A stretch of 64,000 bases of DNA from the NCBI RefSeq assembly GCF_000787575.1, contig NW_012236522.1:310001-374000 (forward strand), read 5' to 3'. The notes beneath the pieces are model-generated. The model did not search any database, was not told where the DNA came from, and was given only the letters and a program-made list of their open reading frames with translations. The DNA is from Acytostelium subglobosum LB1 (taxonomy: Eukaryota > Evosea > Eumycetozoa > Acytosteliales > Acytosteliaceae). Position numbers and translations under genes: made by a program. Positions 1-12,376 of this stretch are shown here, in pieces. Position 1 is the first letter of the stretch. Each line of letters opens with the position of its first letter.

Positions 1-47
1 CTATCAATCAATCAATCAAATCAATCAATTAACTAATACATACACAG

Positions 48-316
48 AATAATAATCACCAACATATTGTTAAGAGTTCCTTTATCCGATTCAACGCACT
101 ATACCAAGTATACGTTCGGCATCACCGGCAAGTCGATGGTGGATCAGGTTATTCATCAACCAACAGCATCAACCCAACCCACGAACCCATTAACTAACAA
201 ACTTAACAAACAATCATCACTAACTCACACAACACACCAAAGTAAGTATGTGTGATGCTGAGGGGAATTCAGCAAAGAGGAGGGTGGATAAAGGGAATGT
301 TGATGTTGTTGAATAG
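48..316 (+). CDS. 3' end of an unidentified gene (C-terminal exons)
   Basis: Two exons can be joined, 48-147 and 243-316. The first follows a CAATCAATC-rich stretch ending in ACACAG and ends GGATCAG|GTTATT; the second follows CACACCAAAG and runs open to a TAG. The joined frame reads ...FIRFNALYQVYVRHHRQVDG and then ...SMCDAEGNSAKRRVDKGN... to the stop. The upstream part lies outside the window. Another frame across the first exon is also open without splicing, so the frame choice rests on the splice junction giving a longer continuous reading. I recognise no family. Confidence 0.35.
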
Positions 317-1252
317 ACATTGGTGATTGGTATGACTGGAGATTGACGGCAGTCGCATCGTGCCGGGGGTCACATCTGCCTTGTCTTGCTACCATGCATT
401 ACCGTACGCTGTAAATGTTGAAGAAAAGACGCCCGTTGTTGTTAGAGTCACAAGCACACCAACAACAACAACTCACCGCGTGATGATGTGCAACTGACGT
501 ATGCTCTACGAACTTGTCCGGCACTTCACCATGCCATGGTGTAGCATGAGACCATCAACCATACCACCAACTCCATGTAGTCCGATGTTATAAATAGATC
601 GTACATAAGTGTTTGGATATTATGTGTATGGTGAGTGAGAGTGTGATTGATTAATTGAGTGATGATGATGAAGGAAAGGAAGTTATTGCTGAGTCACACC
701 ACTCACTCCTCACTTATTCTCACTTACCTGGCACGCTAATGTGATGTGGACAGGACAACGCAGCCTGCCAACTGCCTATTAATCTACACCAACTGCCTTA
801 TACGCGATCCACTCCCTCCTCCATCCGTCTCCTGTTCGATCCAATAATTTGCTTCTTAAGAAACTATCATCGCCAAACATTTGTTGTTGTATCAATACAT
901 AGCACCGCGACATTCAATCATCCATCCATCCATCAATTCATCAATCACCTCTTCCTTCATCATCCATTGGTTATTAGAACAGATATAAAATATCAAATAT
1001 ATTTACCCTTCAACAATCCAAGAGACATCATTATATACATTATAAATTATTATCATTATATTAATATATATCAATCATTATTAAGATATTTATTCAATTC
1101 ATTCATATTGTCCAGGTCATCAAACATATTCCATCCATTCCATCCAACCAATCAATCAATTAATCATTATATTATATTATTGATCATTTCCAAGATATAT
1201 CCTATTCAGTAATAATTAATTATTACTTTAAATAATCATTCATTTCAAAAAA
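317..1252. other. Intergenic stretch, no gene seen
   Basis: About 0.94 kb between the left-edge gene and the secreted-protein gene. It is mixed in composition, becoming AT-rich towards the 3' side, with ATCC/CAAT microrepeats near 905-960 and 1150-1170. It presumably holds the promoter and 5' UTR of the downstream + strand gene. No tRNA fold or conserved ORF was found. Confidence 0.5.
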
Positions 1253-1759
1253 ATGACCAACACCAACAACAAACAGTTACTATTTGTATTTTTAATGTTT
1301 ATCAGTTTATATGTTGTATTTGTAGAATGTGAGGAGGAAGCATTTCCAGTATCACCATTGGCCATCTCACAAAGATTGACTTCAACATGGTCCGATGGCT
1401 CTGGAACATTCTCAGTATGGTCTGCCGTCATCACCAACAAAGGCGAGGAGATAATATTTGACTGCAATATCGTTCCAGACAAGAACTCATTCGGTCTTCG
1501 CCAACAAGATGACTATTGGGGCATTGCCAAGAAAGCCGATAGAGCCTTTGGTTTCCCAGAGTACATCAGAATTTATGGTATCTCTCAAGGTGAAAATCTT
1601 AAGTTTGGGTAAGTCATTCAATCAATCAATTTACCAAATATGGACATAGGACTAACATTATTCCAATTATTCAATAGTTATATTAACCGTGGAACTAATC
1701 CAATGAGATGGAATTTCATGAATATCCAATTCCAATCACAATCACAAACACTTAACTAA
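1253..1759 (+). CDS. Small secreted protein, CBM49-like carbohydrate-binding
   Basis: Exons 1253-1608 and 1678-1759 (phase-1 intron, GTAAGT...AATAG) give a 145-residue protein. Residues 1-26 form a classic signal peptide with a long hydrophobic core (LLFVFLMFISLYVVFVEC). The rest is one beta-rich domain with the pattern ISQRLTSTWSDG, FSVWSAVITNKGEE, YGISQGENLKFGYINRG. This resembles the CBM49-type cellulose-binding domains common in dictyostelid secreted and spore or stalk matrix proteins. No catalytic domain is attached. A role in binding cellulose or extracellular matrix is inferred. The family call rests on pattern memory and could be wrong; secretion is better supported. Confidence 0.7.
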
Positions 1760-2361
1760 GTTTAATATCTGAAGATGTTAAAATTATTTAAGAAGTATTA
1801 TTATTATAAGTTTGTTTGAGCTCCCAATATTACCTATCCATCCTACCCATCATGGATATGGAATAATACCAATGTACTAGTATGGACCAACAAGATCTGC
1901 CAGACCCTTTAAACAACAACAAGAACAACAACCCAATTTTTGATTTATTAACGATTTCTAAATCAATCATATCCTATTTAATTACTCTTTATATCTGTAA
2001 CACATTTCATTATTATTATTAATAAACCCTTATGTATACTACGTTCAAAATATATTCTCTCTCTATCTCTGGTTAATTAAATAGTTCTTCAAGAATCTGA
2101 ATTCTTGGGACTCCAAGATGTCTTCGCCTTCACTCAATCTAAACACTTGGTTCGGAATCCCACTCTCACCCCTCCAAAGAGGATATTGCACTAATTGTTA
2201 GTTTAGGGCTGTTCCCCACATCACTACTCTCACTCTTCATCAATCAATCAATCAATTCATTCATTCATCACATCTCACCAGGTCGACACACATACACACA
2301 CATATATATTCTGCTGATATTACTTACAAGAGTTAGATTCAATAATTATAATCAAACAACA
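1760..2361. other. Intergenic stretch with a small perfect hairpin
   Basis: About 0.6 kb holding the 3' UTR of the secreted-protein gene and the 5' UTR of the PH/VPS9 gene. CAAGAAT-CTGA-ATTCTTG at 2090-2107 is a perfect 7-bp stem with a 4-nt loop. (CAAT)n repeats near 2239-2262 lie in the sense orientation of the downstream gene. No coding potential was seen. Confidence 0.5.
2021..2026 (+). promoter_or_regulatory. Poly(A) signal AATAAA
   Basis: A canonical AATAAA lies about 260 nt after the stop of the secreted-protein gene, in an AT-rich stretch with no other + strand gene before 2362. It is a likely cleavage signal for that transcript. Confidence 0.4.
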
Positions 2362-5300
2362 ATGGTAAACTAGTGTTTGGACAGGATCTAACATGCTATG
2401 AACGATTGACTGACTGACCGACTGACTATCCAATCTATCATATCAGAGCCAAGCGGGTGGTACAACACCTATCACTCAGCAGTCATATCTGCAGTCACTC
2501 GTACCCAACTACTCAATAGACGATGACTTCAATGTGATGGCTCCTTCACCAGCTAACTTGTCAGTCGCCGCAAATGCACCTAGAGCATCGACACCCAAAG
2601 ACTCGACACCAACTCTAACATCCACAAAGGTAGCGACTCCAGATAAACCATCGCCATCATTGCTTCAACAACAACTACAACAGCAGCAACAGCAACAACT
2701 TTACCAACAACAATCCATGCAACCACAGCTACAGGCACCTCTCTATCCCATGCAACAGCAGCAACATTCACTATATCAACAACAGTCTCTATTTCCTCAG
2801 CAGCAACAGTTACAACAACCAGTATACTCACCTCAAGTGATGCAGGGTCAGGGTTACCCTGCGACCATGTCACCTATACAGCAAGCATTCACTCAAGTTG
2901 GATATAATCCTGTTGCTGCTGCCACACCATTCCAGCTGAACAATCCAGTGACTACTCCACCCATGTATGCCAACAATCAATACTCACCGGTGAACAACAA
3001 CATCATGCAGTACGCCTATCCATTCTCCAATGTACAATCAAACCAGCCTGCCTACCCCTACTATAACTACCAACAACAGCCTCAAATACCAACATTCCCT
3101 CCACCATCATACACCTCTGTGATGCATAGTCAGCAACAGCCACAGCGACAGCAGCCTCAACAAGCAGCAACAGCACCTCTAACACAGCAACAGGTACAAC
3201 AACAGCAGCCTCAGTACTTGAAGCAACAACAACAACAGACTGGATATTACTACCAACAACCGACCACACCAACACAGTCATCTGTTGGTAGTAACCAAAC
3301 ATCATCATCGTCATCTGCATCGGCATCTGCATCAAGTGGATTGGCTCCACCTCCCCCTCCAAGAAGAGACACTCTGTCTTCATCAAACACAACTACACCT
3401 TCACCCAAGCTGACCAGCAGTGGCAGCAACAGCAGCAGCAACAATGGCAGTCAGCAGCAGTCAATCAGACAAGAGATTGAGCAACACTCAACATCAATAA
3501 TCGACTCTATCAAACAGTACATTGAGATGATTGATCAGAAGCTTGGTGACGATGATTACGAACCGAAGAGTTCATCCGCAGCGTTTGGTGCCAAGATGAT
3601 GAACGCAGGTGGCAACGACACTGGCCCATCCCGCTCAAACAGTAACAACAACAACAACAACATCAACAACAATCGTGGCGGTGCTGGCAACAACAGCAGC
3701 AACAACAACAACAAGAATGAACGATACCAGAACATCTATTCGAACTATCAGAAGCATGCCAATGGCATTGACTTCCAGAAACAGTTTAGACTGACTGGCA
3801 CTGCACCACCCGTCCCCTCCACCGTGGTATCAGACTCGCTCACAACAGGCGCACCAGAGAAGCCTGTCGCCAAGATCACAAAAGAAGGCCTACTCTATTA
3901 TAATGTCGTCGACATGGGCAAGCAGAGAGGCACACTTAACGATCGACGCTGGTTCATACTGCGCGAGCATCTATTGTTCAATCACATCAGCAAGGATTTG
4001 GAACCGATCGATGTGATTGACCTGCGCCAACTGAAGCTGCACATTGACATTCGCTTCATTGACGAGACCAACAGCTTCCGATTTGGCGTGCGTCTTGTTA
4101 GTCACAACAACTCCCTGTCACACTTCCTCTGGTCTGACGATCCCAAGCAGACCATCATGTGGATCGTAGTCATCGGGCCACACACTCTAAACTTTGACCA
4201 AGAGAAAGAGATGGAGATGATCAACCAGATTCTAGAGATTAGTCAACCAGAGTCCAAACATAATCTGGTCAAATAGTATGTTGCAATCTACTATCTCCAC
4301 GCTCAACTATCCAGGACCTGGTCAATACTAACTGTCCACTCATTCAATCATTCATTCATTGTTAGTGATGAGCCAGATGTGGAAGAGATAGAACAGCAGT
4401 TCAAGATCTTGGAGTTGAAGCAAAAGAAGCAGGAAGAGCAACAACAAATGAAGCAGAAGCAACATAATGCTACAATATCGGCCGCCATGAGAAAGAACAC
4501 ATCATCACAATCATTCTTTGATGATATATTCGTACGTTAACATATAATGATCACTATTTGGTATTATTCCACTCACTCAATCAATCAATCAATATAATAG
4601 GACCCTCAACGCAAGACATATAAACAGATAACAAAGAATGTGGACAATAAGGATGAGGTGATAAAGTATATATCAGTCATACTGAATCAACCAGAGTTTG
4701 AGACTGGCATGCTGTTTGCCGAGAGAATAGAGACGATCAGAAGAAAGGTGGCAGAGATTGGTGTCAAGGACGAAGATAGTATCAAGCAACTCAAGACAAT
4801 GGTCGATGATGTACTGCATGAATTCTCACAGTTGTTGATCAATCGTTTGCCCATCCTGTCAAAGTCGGAACAGTCACTGCTGCACTGTCGTCTTGGTGTC
4901 GAGACGGCGCTGTTTGGTCACATCTACTTTGACGTGTTCGAGCAGTACACCAAGAAGTATTCACAGGAGGACGAGGAGCACAACAACAAGGCTCAGCAAT
5001 TCCTCACGCTCACGCCACTGCATTTGTCGATACCAAAGAAGTTCTGGCTGATTGACCAGGTGGACGGCCAGCTGACCGTCCCCTACCAGGACGCCATCGA
5101 CAACCTCAAGAAGCTGCACACCTATCGCGCACCAAGTGAGAAGGTCCAATGTCTCATCGACACATCCGATGCCATCTGTGAGGCAATCAAATCATTCTGG
5201 GACAGGAAGAAGGATAAGCCCGATAGCTTAGTACTGTAAGTAACTCTAATGGAACAATCCCTCTCACTCAATCAATCACTAACACATGGCCTACCATATC

Positions 5301-5957
5301 ATTCAATTCAATCAATAATAGAGGTGCAGACGATCTCCTTCCACTGTTCACATTTGTAGTTATTAAAGCCAAGATACCCAACATGTACTCGGAGGCCATG
5401 TTCTTGCAGGTATGTTGGTCCGTCCTCAGTACAATCAGACATCCTTACTCACTCCACCAATCTTCAATCGAACCAAATAGGACTTTATTGAAGAGTCACT
5501 GAGCTCAAAGATGCAAGGATACTTCTTGGTCACATTCCAGACATGTCTGTCACTGCTGTCAGTTTGGGAGATCAATGAACTGATGGAGAATGCATCAAAG
5601 TACTTTGAGAGGATTACATCACCATATCCACAAAAGGAAGAATCAGAGTTTGATAACAATGACAAGTACAATGATGATGACAACAACAAGGACAAGGAGG
5701 AGAAGGAGAAGGAGAAGGAGAAGGATAATGATAACAACAACAAGGATGGTCAGGCTCAGGAGGTAGACATCCAGCCAACAACCCAACAAGTTCAGGAGAG
5801 TGGATCAGCTGTACTACTGATACCTGTACTTGATCTACAGCATTCATCGGATGAACAACAACAGTCATCATCGCAACCATTGTCACAGTCACCACAGACA
5901 CTGCCACTACAGCAACAGCAGTATCGTCCACTCGAGAATAAAGATTCACTAATATAA
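2362..5957 (+). CDS. PH- and VPS9-domain protein (Rab5-type GEF-like)
   Basis: Six exons: 2362-2364 (ATG only), 2447-4275, 4366-4531, 4601-5235, 5322-5409, 5481-5957, giving 1065 residues. The start is chosen because AACAATG is followed at once by GTAAAC and the acceptor at 2446 opens in phase 0. Residues ~30-330 are Gln/Asn/Ser/Pro-rich; ~477-580 look like a PH domain (KITKEGLLYYNVV, RRWFILREHLLF, FRFGVRLVSH). A Gln/Lys-rich coiled coil follows, then a VPS9 domain at ~740-950 with HCRLGVETALFGHIYFDVFE, GADDLLPLFTFVVIKA and the segment NMYSEAMFLQ. VPS9 domains exchange nucleotide on Rab5-family GTPases at endosomes; the PH domain would add lipid targeting. The C-terminal tail is acidic/Lys-rich, then poly-Gln. 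The specific Rab partner is unknown. Confidence 0.88.
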
Positions 5958-7116
5958 TAGTGATGATCATGATGATCGATTGAGCATGTATCAAGTATGG
6001 ATTGATCATTAGTGTTCTAAATATAATCTACTACTTACTGACTCACTGACCTTCAGATCTGAACAATCAATCAAACAATCTGATCAACTGACGTTCACCT
6101 TTGGAACCACTCTCAACAATGACGTCTGGGATATTAATTCAAGTTGATCAAGTTGATGATATAAATAACCGATTGTCGGTGGTCAATGATTCGATCGTCA
6201 AGTCAACATTTAGCATCAATCACAATGTAGTAAGGTAATAGACAGATGTGATGGAATGAACTTACATCCAATGTATCCTTGGATCACTGGCTATTATACA
6301 TTAGCCGCACGTCACCTACCCTTGATGTATCACCAGTAGTGCACTACACTACACTCCAACTCAACTCCACACTGTGAGAATTATATTTATAATCCAATCA
6401 AATAATAATTATCGTCATTCGATCAATTCCAAAGTTGAAGTTGTTGTTGTATTTATGTGTATGTTTGATGATCATCAGAGTGTGTGTGATGGTATGTGTA
6501 TGAATGAATCAATGGATATAACTCTATTTGATTGATTGGGTGATCCGAGTGTCTGATCACAAACTCACACTCTATCAATCACACACTCACACACAGACTT
6601 GCTATTTATAAATAGTAGGCTCATGTGATCGATGATTAACAACCATCTATCAAGTCACAGGGTAGGTACCTTCTTCCATCTAGTCTGGTACCACCCCCAC
6701 TACCTTCCCTTACTTACTCACACATATGCCGCGTCCATCTTGAAGTGTGGACCAGACATACGTACATCACTCAATCCAAGTTTCATTATCTCTCTATCTC
6801 TTTGCCCTCATCTCTATCAACCAAACCAACTATTTTAAATAATATTCAATTATTATTAATATTTATTATTACCATTAAGTGCACCCAACATCGCTATTGC
6901 TATACCTGTCCTCTCTCCAATTTGATTAATCGATTGATTGATTGTGATAGGTAGGATTGCGCGTGACAACAGAGTGATCGTGATTGCCTCCCAAGCCCCC
7001 TCACTACATCGATACATCATTTCAACTCATTACCAAACCCAGTCATTGCTTGATTTCTTTGGAACAACTTCATCATCAATCAATAATTATTACAATAACT
7101 ATTTAATTATAGAAGA
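5958..7116. other. Intergenic stretch upstream of the PAK kinase
   Basis: About 1.16 kb. It has AT-rich and CA/TG-rich parts, a TATTTATAAATA palindromic TATA-like element near 6604-6615 and a more mixed block at 6620-7010. Short open frames here lack family similarity and good codon use. It probably holds the promoter and perhaps a spliced 5' UTR of the kinase gene. Confidence 0.45.
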
Positions 7117-9233
7117 ATGGAAGGTATGTATGATGGATAAATTGATTGATTGACATGTCAAATATTAATATTTGATTCAATATCTAGTAGTTGATTATGG
7201 ACATTATGGTCAATATTGTGGCAAGGTCAATAGTATTAGAGAGAAGTTTGAGAGATCAGACTCTGACCTATCTCCCTCCACAATGAGAAAGCATACTAGA
7301 GCACCCATTCCTACATTCCAACATGGTGCTACTACATCCACCCTGAGGAAACCCTGTAACAATATCAACAACCATAACTTTTACAATGAGACTACAGTCG
7401 TTGTAAAGCCAACACCAATACCAACTACATTGTCCAAGACCCCATCACCTCAGACAAGACCAAGACATCCTGTTCCCAAGAAACAAGTCTTTAACGACTA
7501 TATTGAGACCAGTTATCAATCATCATCACCAGCTCCACCCAGACCACTACCTCATATTCAATCCAAACCTTCACAATATATTACAACACCAGTACCTGTT
7601 TCACCCAAGCCATCCACCCCTACTCCTCCTACACCAATGGCCTCGCACAGGACCAAGACACCATCGCCTCCACATCCTCAACATTCACCATTCATTACAC
7701 CTAATCGTATATCACCTCCATCTCCACCAGTTCAACATATTCACCATCACCCAGAGAAGAAAGAAGAGGAGAAGAAAGGTTTCTTCTATCATATCTTTAC
7801 AAGATTTAACAATAGTATGTGTCTATGTCATTGCTTTATACTCCAACCAGTGATTTAACACCCATGTACCAATCTTATAGAGAAGAAGCCAGAGGTAGGA
7901 CTACCATTCAATGTCAAACATAATGTACATGTAGACTATAACTCGGTTACTGGATTCGAGGGTCTTCCAAAGGAATGGGAGATTGTTCTAAAGGCATCTG
8001 GTATTACAAAGGAGGAAGTTGTGGACCAACCCCAAGCAGTCCTAGATGTCCTGGATTTCCATCTAAGTTCCAATCAACTACCAGTGATCCAAGCACCAAG
8101 TCGCAAACCCTCGACCCTTGGATGTATCGAAGAAGAGTCCAACCTCTACGGAGACTTTGATTATGACATCAATAACTTCAGTGTTCCTGATGAATCCAAC
8201 TTCTCATTGAGTATGTATCAATCAATCAAAAAATCAACCACTTGATACATAGACTAACTTAGACTTTAACTATGAAGTTGACTTGATCAGTAAGGATGAT
8301 CCAACAAAGATGTATAGTGATATTAATACAAAGATTGGGGAGGGTGCTGCCGGAGAGGTGTTTGTTGTCACGAGACAAAAGACTGGTACCAAGGCAGCAA
8401 TCAAAAAGATGCCACTCACTCAACATAATATGAAGTTGTTAGTAACTGAAATTGGAATACTCAAGTCATGCAAGCATCCAAACATCATTGACTATATTGA
8501 TAGCTACCTTGTAGGAGACTCACTATGGGTTGCCATGGAGTACATGGGCGGAGGATGTCTAACCGAGGTACTCGATCAGTTTGCTACGGTCAAACTCCTT
8601 GAGTCACAGATAGCCTATATTTGTCAAGAGGTATGTTTCCAGACAGTCAACCTTATCATACAAATATACTAACATGGATGATTACCTTAGACTTTGAAAG
8701 GATTGGCATACATTCATAGCCAGTATAGGATACATAGAGATATTAAGAGTGATAATGTATTGTTGGGATCAGATGGATCAGTCAAGTTGGCTGACTTTGG
8801 TTATGCCGCACAGTTGACAAAGAGCAAACAGAAAAGAATGACTATTGTTGGAACACCATATTGGATGTCACCTGAACTCATTAGAGGCCAGAACTATGAT
8901 AGAAAGGTCGATATATGGAGTCTTGGAATCATGGCAATGGAGATGGCCGAGTCTGAACCACCTTATATGTCACTTCCACATCTACGTGCATTGTTCCTGA
9001 TATCTACCAAGGGAATTCCTGACTTGAAGGAGCCAGATATATGGTCAAGCGACTTTAAGGACTTTGTTAAGAGGTGTCTTGATAGAGATCCAGAGAACAG
9101 ACCAGACGCACATGTACTTCTCAAACATCCATTCATCAAACAAGCATGCTCCAGTGGCAGTTTAGCCAAGACCATCTTGGATGCCAAGCGTGCCAAGGAC
9201 GCACAGAATAGATGTACTACCATTCAAATGTAA
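7117..9233 (+). CDS. PAK-family serine/threonine kinase with CRIB motif
   Basis: Exons 7117-7123, 7188-7814, 7881-8210, 8263-8630 and 8691-9233 give 624 residues. The first exon is only ATGGAAG; the joined start reads M-E-V-V-D-Y-G. Residues ~45-205 are Pro/Thr/Ser-rich. A CRIB Rac/Cdc42-binding motif lies at ~217-245 (VGLPFNVKHNVHVDYNSVTG). The kinase domain (~337-590) has the Gly loop IGEGAAGEVF, lysine 369 (AAIKK), catalytic loop HRDIKSDN (Asp 461), DFG at 479-481, activation segment TIVGTPYWMSPE and IWSLGIMAMEMAE. All catalytic residues are present, so it should be active. Dictyostelid PAKs act downstream of Rac in myosin-II and motility control. No PH domain was seen. Which PAK paralogue this is cannot be settled. 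It converges on the next gene with 59 nt between stops. Confidence 0.93.
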
Positions 9234-9292
9234 ATAATAATTACAAGCTTCAAAGGATCGGTTGGTGATGACTTGCTCGCAAGTGGAACAAT

Positions 9293-11660
9293 TTATTTCT
9301 TCTGGGTGGTTGTGCTTGGAGTTGCAGCATCCTTCTTGGGAAGTGCAGAGTCTGGCAGGTTGAGTCCTGAGTAGAAGACGGAGTAGTTGATGGTGGTCGA
9401 GTCGAGTGGTGGGATGGACAGTGTCCATTGTACCTTGCGTGGATGTGATGGATGTGCTGTGTGTCTCTCGGACTCGTACGAGATCTCAAAGTGCTCGCAA
9501 CGATAGAATGACTCCTCGACAATCACCTTGATTGGCTCCTCGCGGCCATTGACAACGCGGATCTCGAACGTCTCTACGATGAACATATTGTCAATGTCAA
9601 AGTTGAATCCTGTTTGCTTCCTGGCGGCGCTGACCTTGCCCAGTGGCTGCAAGGGCACGATGATAACGTCGGTGGGGTTGTAGTGTGCAAGAGAGAAGGT
9701 GTTGACAATGTCGGCGCCAAAGGCATCCTTGGACTGGCGACGAAGGGTGACAGAACCAGCGGGCAAAGCGAATGGCTTCTGCCAGTTGATGATGAGCGAT
9801 GAGTCGACGCGACCGTTGGATGCGGCGGTGCCGTGCTCCTTGGATGTGTTGGTGTACTTGGTGTACTTGGGAGTGTCGAATGTGATGTAGTCCACGGACT
9901 TGACTGGCAACTTGGTGGACACGAAGCACAACTGCTTGGTCTCCTGATCGACCAGATCAGTCTTATGATCATAAGTGTACCTGTAGACACGCTTCTCTGG
10001 AACCTCTGGTGCGGGAGCTGAGCTGCCAAAACCTGGGATTGGGAGCTTGCCCAACTTGAACAAACCTCCTACCTTGGGGATGGGGAGGGCGATGTCCAAA
10101 CCAGAGTCTGACTTCTCCTCGACCACCTTGACTGGGTCGACTGGCTCCTGGACCAAGACGAGGTTGCAGTCCTTGAAGGACTTGCCAGAGTCATTCTTCA
10201 CGTTGTACCATCCTCTGAACTCAACTTCACTCTCGCGAGGGTTGACAATCAGCACATAGCTAGCATACCAGTCCAACAACTGCTTGGTGGATGAGTAAGA
10301 CAACTTGTAGAGATGCTCCAACTTGTCTGAGACCACGCGCCACTCGAGCGATGATGGGCGGAATGCACCATCCTCCAATACATTGTCCAAAAGGTTGAAT
10401 GAGATACCCTCGTCGGCATCCAAGAAGTGAACATTGTTGGTCTCGGCATTGACCAGGGCATATCTGCCTTGCTTGGGGATGTACTGGACCTCACCCTTGA
10501 ATGTGTGTGGCTCGCCAAATTGACGATCACGGGGCACTGACACCTCGATGGTCTTGCCAATCAACTTCTCCAACAACTTCTGCTGGGTGATCTCGTCGTG
10601 ATGGTAGGTCTGCTCGCTGACGAAGGCGTTGGAGTCGGTGTAAGAGAAGAAGTGGACCGACTTGTCATCGAGGTCGCGTGGAAGCTGGCGCACCCAGGTG
10701 CGTCCGCCAGACTCTGTGATGGTGAGCTTGCGTGTCTCCTCGACGTAGGTGGCACCGTTGGTGTGGATGTAGATGCGGGTGCTGTCCTCCTTGGCAGCGC
10801 GCTCAGCAACCTCCCATGAAGCGGCAGTGTCAAAGCGAGTGCTGGCACACTGTGGAGCCTCCTGCTGATGCTGGATGTATGGACGTGGGGCAAGTGGGTC
10901 CAACTTCTTTGGTGTGACTGGTGGTGTGATGAGCTGGCGGGTGGTGCTAATCCACTTGGCCTTGGCATCACTGGATGGTGCGAGCAAGTAGTAGACACGA
11001 GCACTTGTCTTCATCGATATCTTGAAGGCCAACTGCTTGCCATCAAAGTCCTCGCAGGCGAGTGCGCCACGCAACTCAATCACATTGATTGGTGAGACAT
11101 CATTCTGCTGCTTGTAGTATGCCATGCGGCCCTCCTCAAAGATCTTGAAGTAACGCTTGGCCCAGACCTTTGAGCCAAAGAATCCCTCATTACCCTTCTT
11201 CTGGAGGAAGCCCTCGTAGAGCACCTTGCTCTGGAGACGTGGGCCATCGTATGATCCGACGCTTCCAGAGGTATCGTCATCCTCATCATCAGACTCCTCG
11301 GCGCCCTTGCGACCAATAGTCACCTTTGACTTTGAAGGTGGTGTGGAAGATGGGGAGGATACAATAACAGGTGACATTGGAGCAGGTGAAGAGTTGGAAG
11401 ATGATGCTGCATTTGCAGTTATCTCTCTTGCCTTAATAAATGCTCTCTTGGCATGTCCCCTCTTTACACCAATGGCAATCAACTCCTCCTCTGTAAGCTC
11501 AGACAGAAGGTCAGGATCATCGTAACCTGGAATGAGTGGAAGTGAGGGTCGAGGGTAAGGGTTAGGGTTGAGGGTCTGGATGTGATTAGTGCCACTTACC
11601 ATTATCTGACAACAGGTTGGCATAGGACTCGAGTCCAACATATTTTAAGTATTGTTCCAT
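9293..11660 (-). CDS. SAM-PH protein with DUF4139-like C-terminus
   Basis: Exons 11660-11600 and 11526-9293 give 764 residues. An unspliced open frame runs through the 73-nt intron from a different ATG, but the joined frame is preferred because it rebuilds a SAM domain (MEQYLKYVGLESYANLLSDN, then GYDDPDLLSELTEEELIAIG, residues 1-50). A Ser/Pro and acidic linker follows, then a PH domain at ~125-225 (YEGFLQKKGN, WAKRYFKIFEE, DAKAKWISTTRQ). The remaining ~480 residues are beta-rich and resemble the DUF4139/mucoidy-inhibitor-A type fold (TRIYIHTNGATYVEETRKL, LSYSSTKQLLDWYASYVLIV). The role is unknown; SAM plus PH suggests a membrane-linked scaffold. Confidence 0.8.
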
Positions 11661-12376
11661 ATATTAGTGTATATATTTATATATTATCTCTTGGAAAGAT
11701 GTATGATTGATTGAGGGTGATTGACCAATAACAATGACTTATGATGAAACACAGGTCCATCCGCCCATCCATCATTCTGTGTCTTGTTAAATGTACCCAT
11801 AGTAAAGGAATTAAGAAGGAATATCTAGAATGACGACGAGAAGGAAGGACAAATATATACATAAATATCTAAAGTTGTAGGTGATACATACATACATCAC
11901 CAACCATCAATCTATCTTGTGCCAATGAATAATAAAAGACCAGCTTACATCAGGTGATGCCCATCAGTATGACCTCATCAATCCATCCATCTCCAAACCA
12001 CATCCATCTATCTCCACCTTGCACCTCATACTCACAACACACAAGGTCCTTGTGATTCCAACACAAATATCTGACGATCGGCTCGCCAAAAGTGATCAGT
12101 GGCCCAGCACGAGTGTGAACCACACCCGTTGTGTGTGTAACCATTATCGGAAGATTGATTGATTGAATAATAGATAGATAGAATGAATGAAGGTTATTGT
12201 ATAATAATGGTATTTTATTGTCATAAGGTGAGGGAGATATAAAGGTGTTTGAGAGTTGTACTTATTAATATAGTTTGTGGAACATGGTCCATGAAGCATG
12301 CTTGGACGGGCTACGGGTCAAGAGAGGGAGTCGGACTGGTCATTGTGGACGAAGAAGGACCGCTGAGGACAACTGC
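11661..12376. other. Intergenic stretch with a short uncertain ORF
   Basis: About 0.7 kb, promoter side of the SAM-PH gene and 3' side of vatB. On the minus strand 12144-11950 could encode 64 residues (MVTHTTGVVHTRAGPLITFG...) in a less AT-rich block. It has no recognised family and no supporting splice pattern, so it is not called as a gene. GATTG repeats at 12150-12170 are CAATC in the SAM-PH sense. Confidence 0.45.

Noticed and set aside
820-850. GTTCGATCC resembling a tRNA B box
   Set aside because: Flanking bases do not form the T stem and no cloverleaf can be drawn.
2140-2165. TTGGTTCGGAATCCC resembling a tRNA T-arm
   Set aside because: The loop has 8 nt and no matching acceptor, D-arm or anticodon arm lies upstream.
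11950-12144. A 64-residue minus-strand frame upstream of the SAM-PH gene
   Set aside because: Reasonable composition but no family, no splice support and no leader; kept only as a note.
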